A stretch of 64,000 nucleotides of DNA. It comes from Nothophaeocryptopus gaeumannii (taxonomy: Eukaryota; Ascomycota; Dothideomycetes; Mycosphaerellales; Mycosphaerellaceae). The notes beneath the pieces were generated by a model, which did no database searches, was not told where the DNA came from, and saw nothing but the letters and a program-made list of their open reading frames with translations. Numbering within the stretch: the stretch's first letter is position 1; every line of letters begins with the position of its first letter. Where the stretch lies: the NCBI GenBank assembly GCA_031771865.1, contig JASISA010000022.1:1612001-1676000 (forward strand), written 5' to 3'. Made by a program: the position numbers and the translations under genes. Shown one piece after another: positions 22,201 to 33,774 of the stretch.

Positions 22201-23582
22201 AACAAAGATCTGTACAGTGTGGGAAGGAGAGAATGCAGCTCAGAAGCGAGAAAACATGCCATGTGATCAAACAAGAGAAAAGACGGAGAAGTTCGAAGAC
22301 TCACAGTACGTAGATGAGCTGCTGAAAGCGAAGATCATCTCAAGCCTCTTGATGCAGCCATGTGGGCATGCAGCCAAAAGCGCGCCGCGTTTCCGTCGAT
22401 ACCAGTCTCCATACCGACTCCATTGTTCACGCCCTGCAGATCCACAGTGCGATATTCGAGCGCGTTTAGGAGATAGCAGACATTTGCCGTCGCGGATCAC
22501 CGTTCTCCCCCTCACGAAGATTGGTAACGTTGCTCCAGAATCGGAGCATCTGGCGGGCAGAATGCGGAGCTGGCTCGGCAGTGTTTTTGGCCCCTTTGAT
22601 TGGACCTTGATATTGCTTCTCTCCGAACTTCGGGGTTAAGATCATGCTAGCGAGAAAGCTGTCCTTATGGTATGGCAGCCTCCTCGTTCTGAAGTCCGGA
22701 AAAGGTATAAGATTATAATGAACATCGCGAGCATGAGAGCGATACCTTCCGTCTATCTTCGAAACCCATTGCTCTGCCCGGGCTCTTTGAACTTGATCTG
22801 ACATTCGGGCTCGTCGTTGCTCTTCGTTAGACCGTCATCGCCTTGATAGCGGACGCGCTTGCACGTGTAGAGTTGTCGAATGCCGCCGGTATGTTTCCGA
22901 TCGTTTCTGAAAGTGTATCGCCCATCAGAGGTGAAGTTGAAATAAAACTCCTTCCTTGTCAGCGACGACATGGGAAGAACCTGACTAAGGTCAACGCCAA
23001 GCTCATCATGTGCGGCAGGCACAGTGCCAAAAATCGAATACAGACTCACACTCTGTCAAACACTTGATGGAATGGCGCCAAAGCAAACTGCATCGAACCT
23101 TGACTTCGCTGCTGCGGCAAGTCATCTCATTTCTCGCAATTGCGAGTGGACTGATATGGCCAGTTCATCTGTTCGTCCACGAAACTAATCTACACCATCC
23201 TCGCCCCGTGTGCTGATCACGCCTGGGGAAGAGACGCTGTCGGCCGTGTTTCCACGCCACGTCTCTTGCGCTGGCACGGCTTGCATTGCGTCTATCTAAG
23301 ATCGGCGACGTCACCCCCAGCGTCTTGATGGCAAGCTGCACACCGTTGTGATGCTCAGACCAAATGTTGGGACTAGAGTTCCCGTACCGACCATTGACGG
23401 CCAGCAGGGTCCTCGCTATATGCAGCGGATCATCAATATCCCATAGGAGGTAGGTGCGCTTGCCTAGATGTCTTAGGATTGGCTCCTCCCTTCCGTATCT
23501 CTGGACGACTTGGCCATCTTCAGCTCCGCATCCAAACCACTGCGTGACCTGTACTTCTCTGATACAGTCCATATCTGCCACC
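22201..23582. promoter_or_regulatory. shared divergent promoter of MFS exporter and glycosyltransferase
   Basis: This 1.4-kb stretch between two divergent start codons has no supported gene. It should carry the promoters of both the exporter (minus) and the glycosyltransferase (plus), a layout that fits joint control. I could not pick out a specific binding site. Confidence 0.5.
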
Positions 23583-24950
23583 ATGGGGTCAATCGAACAT
23601 GAATGGCAGCCGCCCAAGCGACCTCACATCATCCTCACAAGCTTCCCTTACTATGGCCACGTCCGACCTATGCTGTCGCTCGCCCGGAGTCTTCGGAAAC
23701 TCGGGTATCCAGTAACATTCATTACATCGCATGTCCACCAGAAGGCGATCGAGAAGATCACAGGGACCGAATTTGTACGAGTTGATGGGAAAGCTGATTT
23801 TGACCCCAATAACGTTCTGGCCTCTTTTCCAGAGTGGTACGGAAAGATACCTCGTGATGGGAACAAATTCTACACAAGCCTGGGTGTTGTTTGTCTCGAT
23901 CCTATTCCGGAGCAACACGAAAGTCTGCAAAGAGTGCTCAAAAGACCCGATCTTCTGAACGAGCAAGTCGTAATCATCAGCGACTACTTGTACTGTGGCA
24001 CGTTACCCATGCTGCTTGGGGCAGAGGGAGCTCTTCGTGCTCCTTGCATCTGCGTAAACAGCCTCCCACCTTCGATCCTTTCCCAAGATCTCCCACCCTT
24101 CGGAACGGGATCACCACCCCAGTCAGTCGAAATGAATCTCCACCTCAACTATCAAGCAATCGAGAAAATGGCCTTCTCCCAACAAATCCTTGACCGCGTC
24201 CTGAAACCTTACAACTGCAAACGACCACTACCCAGCCGCCATCCAATGGACTCCATCGCGCGCGTTCAAGATGTCCTCTATCAACTCTCTACCGCATCAA
24301 TGGATTGGAAACGAACAGATCTCCCCTCAAACACATCTTTCATTGGCTGTCTAAACGGAGGCAACGATATTTACTCCAAACCCCTTCCACCTTGGTACAA
24401 CGATTTCGTCGAGACCGATACGACCGGCCGGCCGCTCATAGTCGTCACATCCGGCACAGTCCAATCCGTCTCCTTCGATGAACTTATCCGTCCAACAATC
24501 GAGGCATGTCGAGACCTTCCCGTCAGGCTAGTAGCGTGTACGGTCGCAGCACAAATCCCCACAGATTTCGAAATACCCGAAAACGTGAGGTGTGCGGAAT
24601 GGATCCCCTTCGAACGCCTCTTCACCTCCACCTCCATTGTCGTATCAAACGGCGGGTTCGGAACGATTAATCAGGCGTTTTCGGCGGGGATACCGATGGT
24701 GCTGTCTGGTGTGTCAGAGGATAAGGTGGAGACTTGTGCGAGGGCGGAGATGACGGGTGCGGCAGTGAATTTGAAGACGCAGTTTCCTAGTGTGGAGCAG
24801 GTCAGAAGTGCATTAAAGCTGGTGGTGGGAGATGGAGAGTTTAAGAGGAATGCGGAGAGGATGAAGAAGGATTTTGCTGCTACGGATGCGATTGGGACGA
24901 TTGTGAGGAAGGTTGAGGAGATGGTTGAGGGGTGGGATTGGAAGTCATGA
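23583..24950 (+). CDS. GT1-family glycosyltransferase (UDP-sugar dependent, MGT-like)
   Basis: A single exon of 455 residues. The start at 23583 is preferred over an upstream in-frame ATG because it has a strong context (GCCACCATGG) and leaves the usual N-terminus before the first Rossmann strand, HIILTSFPYYGHVRPMLSLA. That GHVRPM segment is the acceptor-side motif of macrolide-type and sterol-type GT1 enzymes. The C-terminal donor site shows CAEWIPFERLF, then SNGGFGTINQAFSAGIPMVLSG and a SEDK motif. The usual HGG His is Asn, as I recall for the NGGYGG...TEDK fungal clade. Likely reaction: sugar transfer from a nucleotide sugar to a lipid or small-molecule hydroxyl. It lies tail to tail with the acyltransferase, 65 bp apart. 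Confidence 0.85.
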   Translation: MGSIEHEWQPPKRPHIILTSFPYYGHVRPMLSLARSLRKLGYPVTFITSHVHQKAIEKITGTEFVRVDGKADFDPNNVLASFPEWYGKIPRDGNKFYTSLGVVCLDPIPEQHESLQRVLKRPDLLNEQVVIISDYLYCGTLPMLLGAEGALRAPCICVNSLPPSILSQDLPPFGTGSPPQSVEMNLHLNYQAIEKMAFSQQILDRVLKPYNCKRPLPSRHPMDSIARVQDVLYQLSTASMDWKRTDLPSNTSFIGCLNGGNDIYSKPLPPWYNDFVETDTTGRPLIVVTSGTVQSVSFDELIRPTIEACRDLPVRLVACTVAAQIPTDFEIPENVRCAEWIPFERLFTSTSIVVSNGGFGTINQAFSAGIPMVLSGVSEDKVETCARAEMTGAAVNLKTQFPSVEQVRSALKLVVGDGEFKRNAERMKKDFAATDAIGTIVRKVEEMVEGWDWKS

Positions 24951-25015
24951 TCAAGGGGCAGGTGGCTAGACACTGGTCTGTCGGCTCTTTGTAGCGTTAG
25001 CACGCCAATTAGGAA

Positions 25016-26568
25016 TTACAACTTCGCCCTCACTTCATTCGCTTCGTCCCCAACAGTACTTCCCCCACAGATGCTCTCGACCTCAACACTACTCCCACTC
25101 AAGAAATCCGCATAACTTCTAAATCCTTCATCTTTGACCAACTCCTGCAGAGAAGCTTTGGTCAAATGCACAACCATCTCCGCACTTCCATCTCTCCTTC
25201 GAGCATAAACATTAACCCACCTACAAAAATGTTAGGATAGACTTATCCAAGTCGGAGACATTGGTAAGACAGTACACAGGACGAAGAACGTCCGTCGTAG
25301 GTTTACTCAGGTACTTACCCATCCATTCTAGGAAAACACGGCGCTCTAAAAGCGCGCAATTCCAAACCCTTTCCGTAGTCCCTCTCGAAAATCGGAGTGT
25401 GATAACCACTACTCATTTCGACATCGGTCCCGAAGTCGCGGTTGATGTTCCTAGTCACGGTGTTCAAGTTGGGATGGGCGGCTACTGAGCCCCAGTATTC
25501 TCGGACACGGGCGCCAGTCCACCAGGCTATGCTGTCGCGCATGCGGGCTGCGAGGGTCGAGGTGCTGAGGGAGTTGAGTTCGGAGACGGAGGCTTTTGCG
25601 CGGCCGTATACTAACGCGTTTCCGCACCAGTCGCCTGGCAATGGAGGAGATGCTCGTCGACGGGCGTCGATGGGTGTGAGAAGGCGGGTGAGAGTGGAGG
25701 CGTCCAGGCCCCGAGCGCGGGTTATGGCTCGCCACATGAGTGTTGTGAGGCAGTTGATGATTGAGGGAAGTTTTGAGTCTTGGGCGCCTCGCATGTCGAG
25801 TTGCAAGCGCCGAAGGGAGGAAGGTGAGAAGTGCCAGATGGTTGTTGTTACTTCGGGAGGGTCCTTGGGTCGAGAGGCGGAGGCGTGGCCGCCTGTGTTC
25901 CATTCATTTGCAGGGGCGAAGGTCCAGTCTTTCCAGTCCGTCAATTTCTTAGTGGTAGATGTGCCGTAGGCTAGGGAGCGATCCATTGAGCCGGAGGAGA
26001 GGACACCGGTTCGTGAAGGAGATTTCCCGTAAAGACGATCGCTGAGATGCTGGCTGAAGACATCGTCTATGGCTGCCATTCCTGCCCCATCAACAACTGC
26101 GTGGTTCATGTGTACGACCAGAATGAGACCTCCCTCAATCAGGTTTGCTTGCACGCCAAAGTTCGGCCAGCCGAATCCAGTTGTGCCATACATCGGGAGA
26201 CAGAGCTTGGTCTGGTCCATCGCCATGACCGGCCATCGTTTTGCTTCAAGTGTTTTCGAATTCATGTGAGGCAGATGCCTGATTCGAATAGGAACTGTCG
26301 CATCCTTCGGTATTCTGACCAAGGTCTTCGATTTCTGTTCGTTCATCCATTCTACGCGCCCGGCCAGAAATGGCATCTCTGCCAAAGTCGCGGCCACTGC
26401 ATTCTTGAGAGCTTCATCTAGGCCAGACTTGAGGAATTCATCGTTCGTCGTGAAGCACATGCATCGTGCAATCACGCCTCGGACAGCGATTTGATCAGAT
26501 GGCGGAAGCTCGATATCCTGCTCAGCTATTGGGCTTTGAGGCGCTACCCAGGTAATGTCTTGATCCAT
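25016..26568 (-). CDS. BAHD-type acyltransferase (transferase family PF02458)
   Basis: Two exons, 26568-25319 and 25220-25016, joined over a 98-nt intron between RMDG and WVNVYARR, give 484 residues; the frame checks. The catalytic HxxxD motif reads HAVVDG around residue 175. The region FPRMDGWVN takes the place of the DFGWG motif near residue 417, a weaker match. The family, which includes trichothecene 3-O-acetyltransferase, moves an acyl group from acyl-CoA to an alcohol or amine. The substrate is not predictable here. Convergent to the glycosyltransferase and one gene from the exporter, it could acylate the glycoside made by its neighbour. Confidence 0.88.
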
Positions 26569-27474
26569 GGTTCACTTCCATGAGCTTTAGCTCTTCCTGA
26601 ACCAGTGGTGATAGATGATGGGCAAGCAGGCTCGATGTTGCGGTCGCCATTTGTCGATTTGTTTCAAGACGTGGATCTATAAACGTCCCAATCACATTGG
26701 TCCCGAACTACACTTCGACTTGGTGATGATCAACCAAGGCAAACTCAACCACGGCATGAGCCGAGGCCATTTCAACGAGCGGATGTTTAAGATGGATCTT
26801 CATTTGTTCGTCGAAGTCTGATAAGGCTCTTCGGTGCGACGACTTCTGTCGTGCCGATACATTTCCAGTGAGGCTTTCTCATGCCGCAGTTGGGGCACAT
26901 CCTGCCGATCTGGAAGGCAGATATATAACTCTCTACCTTTGTGCTGCTCCAAAACTGAATGGCGATCAAGAAATCTGCCTTGGAATGTATTGTTTTGGCA
27001 CGTTGCTTATATCCTCAGGAGAGGTGGGACAGCTTCTCATCCGGAGAAACAGTCGATCCGTTGGCCTTTGCCTTCAGTACAAGGATTGTCATGACAACAC
27101 ATTGCCTTCAACAGCGTGATGAGCAATTCAGCCTGTTCTGGGACTCAGTGATAGCACGAGCAAACGAGAGCTCAAGGGTCTCCTGCAAGAGGTACAAAAA
27201 CGGAATGAGCGCCAAGGATACAAGCACAAATAGGCTGCGGCGCCAGGGCTCGACATGGAGGGGCATCCTACAGCCATTGTGTATACAAGGCAAGCGGGAT
27301 CCGGAATGTGTGGGCAAGTGCGAAAGGTGAGTGAATGATTTGTGGCTTGAGAGGGGAAGAAAGCAGTGGACTTGCATGTGCTTTGTGGAGGTCTGATGTC
27401 GCCATTGTTTGGCTGCATGGCGGGGTGGCACTTTTTCATCGAGCTCACAAATCAGATAATCGCGGCACATTTCT
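26569..27474. other. divergent intergenic region
   Basis: No gene is seen. It separates the divergent starts of the acyltransferase (minus) and the peroxiredoxin (plus) and must hold both upstream regions. Confidence 0.5.
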
Positions 27475-27588
27475 TTCACGCCCCACGATACATTATTCCC
27501 CCATCTTCTCTCTCACTACACAACCACAACCTCTACAACCACACTTTAAACCACTTCAACCCTTTCCAACTCCAATACTGCCAGCAGA
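27475..27588 (+). promoter_or_regulatory. pyrimidine-rich leader of the peroxiredoxin gene
   Basis: Directly before the peroxiredoxin ATG lies about 110 bp made mostly of C, T and A, with CAACC, CTACAA and CCACTT words and almost no G. Such CT-rich leaders are common before the start sites of strongly expressed ascomycete genes. Confidence 0.45.
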
Positions 27589-28338
27589 ATGTCTTCCACA
27601 CCACTCCGCCTCGGCAGCATCGCGCCAAACTTCCAGGCTGAGACCACTACCGGCCCAATTGACTTCCACGAGTTCATTGGCGACAACTGGGTTGTCCTCT
27701 TCTCCCACCCAGAGGACTACACTCCAGTCTGCACCACTGAGCTCGGTGCCTTTGCAAAGCTTGAGCCTGAGTTTACCAAGCGTGGCGTCAAGCTCATTGG
27801 CCTCAGTGCCAACACCATCGAGAGCCACGGCGGTTGGATCAAGGACATCAACGAGATCTCCGGCAGCAACCTTCGCTTCCCAATCATCGGCGACAAGCAG
27901 CGCAAGGTCGCTCTTGCCTATGACATGTGAGTTCGAACAGCGGAGCAGGCTTTGTCTAGCACGAACGAGATCGGTACTGACAGGACATCTCTCAGGATCG
28001 ACCACCAGGACGCCACCAACGTCGACGAGAAGGGCATCGCCTTCACCATCCGCTCTGTCTTCATCATCGACCCAAAGAAGACCATCCGCCTGATCTTGTC
28101 CTACCCAGCCTCCACTGGCCGCAACACCGCCGAGGTCCTCCGTGTCGTCGACTCTCTACAGACTGGCGACAAGCACCGTGTCACCACCCCAATCAACTGG
28201 GTGCCAGGTGACGATGTGATCGTACACCCATCCATCAAGAGCCCAGAGGCTGAGAAGCTTTTCCCTAAGATCAACGTCGTCAAGCCATACTTGCGTTTCA
28301 CTCCTCTCCCAAAGGAGGAGACTTCCGCCGCCGTTTGA
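27589..28338 (+). CDS. 1-Cys peroxiredoxin (Prx6/Prx1 type)
   Basis: Two exons, 27589-27926 and 27996-28338, around a 69-nt intron give 226 residues; the frame checks. The peroxidatic cysteine is Cys48 in PEDYTPVCTTE, with the conserved Pro and Thr of the active site. No other cysteine is present, so there is no resolving Cys and the enzyme is of 1-Cys type. The C-terminal extension with INWVPGDDVIVHPSI and PYLRFTPLP is typical of the Prx6 subfamily. It reduces hydrogen peroxide and organic or lipid peroxides. No organelle targeting peptide is visible, so a cytosolic location is likely. The CT-rich leader and very regular codon choice suggest high expression. Confidence 0.95.
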
Positions 28339-30429
28339 CTTGATTTCATGTTCAGACAGACGTGGGAGAATGAGTGGGGACGACGAGTCACGGATACCGG
28401 GTACTAAGGAAGGCAAGAGCTGATGTTGCTCGATCGGATGATACCTTTTGTTCCACTGCTGCGATTGAGCAGGTGGGAAGTGCTTGGATTCGCATAGTGA
28501 CTTTGAACGCGAATCAATGAAAGTTATGAAAGTTCAAATACCCCTCTTTTCGGTCATTGCATTTGGATATACTTCGCCCTGTATACGATGTGGCGTTGCT
28601 ATGGGCGATGGCTGCCACGTCCGGTGAAACCCTTCCGACGAGCCCTCAAAAAAGTCCGATAAGGAAACGTCATGTTTCAGAGTGCCCACGGGTTTGCTGT
28701 ATCCCCAGATTGACTCGAGCGCCATAGAGTCTGGTACAACGATGGGAAACGCCACAACGATCACAGAGTTCGTCCGATGTATGCACCGAAGGAACTTTGT
28801 TGACTACCGGTTGTTTGCAACCTCTGAGTCCTATTGACAACGGTCCCAGCCAATACTCCGAGTGATATCGCGATGGACATCTAGGGGCCGAAATGTGTCC
28901 GTTGACGGGCCGAAGGAAGGTATTGAGTAAGATGAAGACCCTCAAGCCGAGCGGAGCTCATACCAATGAACTGTTTCCCATGGTACTTCGCGACGGAAAG
29001 AGAGATGATGAAGCGATGGCAAGGCATTGCTCTTTGTAGCAGGGTTCATCAGTCTGGAGGTGTGAGCACGGCAAATGCCAAATGGTACGCTAGCCAGCAC
29101 GGATGCGAGGGAAGTCAATCCGGGAGGAGCGACCTAGATACATCCAGCAGTAGCATCGAAGAATGTGCGTGCATCAGGGCCGAGCCTTCTCTCATCTGCA
29201 TCCGTGTGCACAGGCTACGAAGCTCCTCGACGCAGGTTCTTCAAGCAGGCGAGGGAGCACGCTCGCCTCGCATCATTCGCATGCGTGTGCTCTTCCGTCC
29301 CACGTTGATGAATGTCGGCAGCTTGACCGGAAGCTGCAATCTCCAGCCGTGGCTGAGTGGACGGAAAGACGCATGCCTCAGCCGATGAACTGCTGTTGTG
29401 AGAAGGCGTGTGGAGGCTGCTTGATTACGTGCATATCGAGACTACTGACAGGTTGATCTGATCCGATCTGAGGAGAGCTAGGCTAGAGAGCTTTGGCTAG
29501 AGAGCTTCGCGGGATGGGAGGGACATCAGGGTCCAGTCGGACGAATTGCGCGCTGTGGCAACTGGCACGGGCTCTCGTCTGCGACAATGTCTCTCATGAT
29601 GGCGAGGGAGAGGGACTGCTTTCGCACAACAGCTCTTTCCAGCCAGGGACCACAGTGAACCAGAGACACAAGGTCGACCAGGTCGCCGACGGCCCAGAGC
29701 CCCGAAAGCCGTATGCGGACGGGAAGCAAGGGCAGACTAGCGGACTTACCCGCGCGGTCAGTGGGTCCGCTTGGCATTGGTGTCCAATGGAAATCCAGCC
29801 TGTGATGGGCTGCACCCAGAGGATGAGAGGCAACTTCACGCTCTGGTATTGATGAAGTAAGTCGACAGCCAGAAACATCCCACACGGCAACGCCTAAACG
29901 CCGACGCCAGTTCTACGAGGTAAGTGTGCTCAGTCTGCCCGTCGTCTCTGCACCGCGCCAGCTACACCACATTGGGCAGCCCGCCGCGCAGCACCACCAA
30001 CCCTCTGGCGATGCATCCCTGCCGTCGCGAGGGAACAAACACCTCGATGCAAAACATCCGATAGCACGGCACAGCAGGATACCTGCATGTGAGCCGCCGT
30101 CAAACGCCCTCTCCCGACTCTGCAGCCAGGTCTGATCCGAAACCCACCTCTCTGCTGCGACGCATGCCGTCCTGGCCCCGGCCTTGCTCCCCCAGGTCGA
30201 CGATCGAGCCGTCGCCGAGCCAGAGTTGCGAGAGAAGTGGAAAACGCATTTTGGCAACCGGCTCGCCAGTTCATGTCGGCTTGAGAACGGTCGACCTCTC
30301 TTCCTCACTGATCCTCCCGTGATATCCCCTTTGTGTTGTTTTCTTCTCACCTGCTTCGGTACCACACAAAGCTATATTACTATCCTACATACCAACGCAC
30401 CGGACAGTTAGGCTTCGAGCTGACCACAG
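28339..30429. other. 2.1-kb intergenic stretch, no gene seen
   Basis: Only short overlapping open frames are present. A short direct repeat around gctagagagcttt occurs near 29475-29510. The last few hundred bases should be the promoter and leader of the Kelch/BTB gene. Confidence 0.5.
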
Positions 30430-33400
30430 ATGTCTTTCCCTCTAGGGGCCATCGCCTTCCCAGCGGCCGCTGAGGACTGCATCACCACCACCACCAACAC
30501 CAGCTTCAAGTTTCGCACTCGAACTTCTACCAGCAGGAAGTCCAAAGAGCCAAAGCATTCCCAGGACAGCGCCGACACACGACCACTGACCAGCCGATCT
30601 TTGGATAGCAGCAGATCGAACAAGAGCAGCAAGCCAAAGCCTGCCAAGAAGCAACCGACGCCTCCATCTTCCAAGTCTTGGGTATCTGCGCTCACTCGGG
30701 ATAAGAAGCCACCTGTCGCGACCTCAGATTCGGAATCGCTGACCCTCCACAACGACTCCTTTTCAGTAGATGGCAGTGAGAACTCGCCTCACGACTCTTT
30801 CGACCTAAGCTTCCATCCACCTGTGAGGTCGCCAACTCGGCCAAAGCACGTCCCAATCGTTATCCCAGACGAGTACTCCTACGTACCTACAGAGCTCTTC
30901 GATCCGGGCTCTGGATCTTTTACCTACTCTTCAAAGGACAACATCTCACCAACCTCTTCCAGCAGCCACGAGTCGACGTCTCGTGAGGCGCGCCGCTCGG
31001 CTAGCGTTCGCTTGTTCCCGAGGCATGTGGAGATAAAGATCCCTGATTCCGCCAGTATACATGCGAGGAAGCGCGTCCCAGCTCTCTTGCCCGATCTACC
31101 ATACCACAGTCCCTACATCGATATAGCACAGTTATCACCGCCCGACATGTCTCAGCCAACGCCGGAGTCCAGTCGGGCTAATACCATGGATTCTAATACT
31201 TCGCGGCCATCGCCGGACCACCTCTACGCCGCTCAGAGCAGTAATGGCTCGCATTCGAACATCAGCGCGCATAGCAGCCAGGTCAGCCTGGTTGGTACGC
31301 GCTCAGAGTACGAGTCAGCTTCGGAAGCGGAGTCAACTGCAGAGGATGCGCCTGGGCAGCACACTCCATCTCAAACATCAAGTTCCGCAAACCCGCAGTC
31401 CACTTCCTCACAAAATCAGTCGAACCTCTCTGGTCTCGTTTGCAATGTACACCGCACGACCGGGCGCGAGCCTCATCCCCTTGTTGGCGCGACTACGACT
31501 GTCCTTGGTGACAAGCTCTACGTCTTCGGTGGGCGGAGACTCTCACGGACCAGGCCTCAGCTTACCGCAAACCTGTATGAGCTGGATCTCATCCGACGGC
31601 ACTGGACGAAACTGGAGACGAAAGGAGATATGCCACCTCCGCGATACTTCCACAGCATGTGCGCACTGGGCGATACAAAGCTGGTCTGTTACGGTGGCAT
31701 GTCGCCCGCCCCGACGCCCGAGCTCACATCAGAAGCTCAGCCCGAAGTCATCGTAATGTCCGATATTCACATGTACGATGTCCCAACTCAGACCTGGACG
31801 AAGATCAACACACCTGACGCTCCGCAAGGACGATATGCGCATTGCGCAACAGTATTGCCATCATCGGCCATATTTGGCTCTCGCAATGCACCAAATTCTG
31901 CGTTGCAACACAATCTGTCTGGCGAAAACCCGAACGAAGGCACTCTTGGTGTCAATATCGATGGGACAGGAGGTGCCGAGATGGTAGTCGTTGGTGGCCA
32001 GGACAGCGCAAACCACTACATTGAGCAAGTAAGCATCTTCAATCTACGGAGTCTCAAGTGGACTGGAACGACTGGTATGGGTCGCAGTTGTGGTGCGTAC
32101 CGCAGCGTAGTGACACCGCTCCCTTCAATGAGCGCAGACGAAATTGGGGCCGGTCCATATGCCAACAACGATCTGGAAGAAGATGACGATGATTCTGCAG
32201 CGATCGGATCTGGTGCTCCAATGCTCATATACTCAAATTACAACTTTCTCGATGTCAAACTGGAGCTGCAAGTCCGCCTCACGGACGGTACCCTCACCGA
32301 GAAGCCAATGCAGACCACGGTGTCACCACCTGGTTTGCGATTTCCAAACGGCGGTGTCATCGATAACCATTTCGTCGTTTCTGGGACCTTCCTTACTTCG
32401 TCCAAGCAGGAGTATGCTCTTTGGGCACTCGACCTGCGGACTCTAGCCTGGAGTCGGATAGACGCCGGCGGCAGCATCTTCAGTCAAGGAAGCTGGAACC
32501 GTGGCGTTCTCTGGAGCCGTCGAAGCTCGTTCGTGATACTCGGCAATCGCAAGAGAAGCCTGGTAGACGATTACAACAACCGCCGGATCAATTTCTCCAA
32601 CATCTGTGTGGTTGAGCTTGAAGCTTTCGGCCTGTACGAGAACCCAAAAGCAACGGAGCACATGTCCGCGTACATATCGACAAGCGCCATTCCACAACCC
32701 CTACAAGTGAGGGACGATGCGGCATTTGGCAGACTTCTGAGTGCAGCGGCAGAGGACATTGGTGCTCTCGCACTGAACGTGAGAGAGCTCGCGGATATGG
32801 ACTTCTTGGCGATTGATGGCACGCGAGTACCAGTCAACTCTCGGCTCATAGCCAAGCGATGGGGACCCCACTTCATAACACTCCTGCGAGAGTCGCTCAT
32901 GTCATCGGCTGGAGCTGACGACACTGCTACGCTGCGACCACAGGCTTCTGGTCACCCTTCACGGAACTCAAGTCTCACTATCACGCCGTCAGTGCAGTCC
33001 GGAGTCTCATCACATACCAACAGCAGCAACTCTAGCGAGCCAGTTGTGCTTGATACCAGAACTGCTCCGCCATCGAACAGACCACGACTGCTCTACCTCC
33101 CACATACAGTGCCGACGTTGCAAGCACTGCTGCACTATCTCTACACATCAACTCTTCCGTCGCCACCACATCCGCTCGCAACGCCGCAGATCTTCTGCTC
33201 CCTCCTTCAGCTCGCACGTCCTTACAAGATCGACGGCTTGCAAGAAGCTACCATCGAGCGTCTGCACCAGTGCTTGGATGGCCGAAACGCCGCTGCCATA
33301 TTCAACGCGGCCGCCATGGGTGCTGGAGGCGGAGATAGCATTCACTTTGCCCTGTCAACACATGGTCGAAGCATTTCTCAGTCAGATATTCCAGTTCGGA

Positions 33401-33774
33401 CGCACAGTCTGGCTGGTCTGGAAGGTCTGGTCAATGGCGATAATCGTAACCCTCGTTCGCTGTCTGGACTTCGAATCAACACAGACATGGCAAATGGCAG
33501 AGGCAACCGCAACACCATGCGACCTGGCCAGCCTGTCGAAGCTGCCGAGGATACCGATGAGGAGCCTCTGAGTGCTGTAACGGACACGAGCATGAGTGAG
33601 ACCGAAGCTAGCTTCAGGCGACATGCAAGTGATCAAGACATTTGGAGCGGCGCCTTGAGCTCTGTCGTTGGTCTGCAAAAGCGTGGCTTGCGTGGTCTGA
33701 TGGAAGGTCGGAGGATGAGAGAGCGAGGCCGAGATGGATTCGAAGGAGGACGTGTCGGTCTAGGGATCGCATGA
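30430..33774 (+). CDS. Kelch-repeat and BTB-like protein (Ral2-like, cell polarity)
   Basis: A single exon of 1114 residues. Residues 1-330 are Ser/Thr/Pro-rich and look disordered. Kelch blades follow (about 340-730): PLVGATTTVLGDKLYVFGG, PPRYFHSMCALGDTKLVCYGG, GRYAHCATVLP, MVVVGGQDSANHYIEQV and LWALDLRTLAWSRI. A BTB-like part (about 800-960) is split by a polar insert and contains DMDFLAIDGTRVPVNSRLIA, then LYLPHTVPTLQALLHYLYTSTLP and a FCSLLQLARPYKIDGLQEATIERL helix pair. The C-terminus is polar. The order Kelch then BTB resembles fission yeast Ral2, which supports Ras activation and polarity, and its larger filamentous-fungal relatives. The exact role here is inference. Confidence 0.85.
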   Translation: MSFPLGAIAFPAAAEDCITTTTNTSFKFRTRTSTSRKSKEPKHSQDSADTRPLTSRSLDSSRSNKSSKPKPAKKQPTPPSSKSWVSALTRDKKPPVATSDSESLTLHNDSFSVDGSENSPHDSFDLSFHPPVRSPTRPKHVPIVIPDEYSYVPTELFDPGSGSFTYSSKDNISPTSSSSHESTSREARRSASVRLFPRHVEIKIPDSASIHARKRVPALLPDLPYHSPYIDIAQLSPPDMSQPTPESSRANTMDSNTSRPSPDHLYAAQSSNGSHSNISAHSSQVSLVGTRSEYESASEAESTAEDAPGQHTPSQTSSSANPQSTSSQNQSNLSGLVCNVHRTTGREPHPLVGATTTVLGDKLYVFGGRRLSRTRPQLTANLYELDLIRRHWTKLETKGDMPPPRYFHSMCALGDTKLVCYGGMSPAPTPELTSEAQPEVIVMSDIHMYDVPTQTWTKINTPDAPQGRYAHCATVLPSSAIFGSRNAPNSALQHNLSGENPNEGTLGVNIDGTGGAEMVVVGGQDSANHYIEQVSIFNLRSLKWTGTTGMGRSCGAYRSVVTPLPSMSADEIGAGPYANNDLEEDDDDSAAIGSGAPMLIYSNYNFLDVKLELQVRLTDGTLTEKPMQTTVSPPGLRFPNGGVIDNHFVVSGTFLTSSKQEYALWALDLRTLAWSRIDAGGSIFSQGSWNRGVLWSRRSSFVILGNRKRSLVDDYNNRRINFSNICVVELEAFGLYENPKATEHMSAYISTSAIPQPLQVRDDAAFGRLLSAAAEDIGALALNVRELADMDFLAIDGTRVPVNSRLIAKRWGPHFITLLRESLMSSAGADDTATLRPQASGHPSRNSSLTITPSVQSGVSSHTNSSNSSEPVVLDTRTAPPSNRPRLLYLPHTVPTLQALLHYLYTSTLPSPPHPLATPQIFCSLLQLARPYKIDGLQEATIERLHQCLDGRNAAAIFNAAAMGAGGGDSIHFALSTHGRSISQSDIPVRTHSLAGLEGLVNGDNRNPRSLSGLRINTDMANGRGNRNTMRPGQPVEAAEDTDEEPLSAVTDTSMSETEASFRRHASDQDIWSGALSSVVGLQKRGLRGLMEGRRMRERGRDGFEGGRVGLGIA

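Noticed and set aside
23454..23582. Upstream ATG for the glycosyltransferase (adds 43 residues)
   Set aside because: The ATG at 23583 has a far better context and the added residues resemble no transit peptide or conserved N-terminus.
27335..28093. Plus-strand frame of 252 codons over the peroxiredoxin
   Set aside because: Out-of-frame shadow of the peroxiredoxin exons; Ser/Pro/Thr-rich with no domain.
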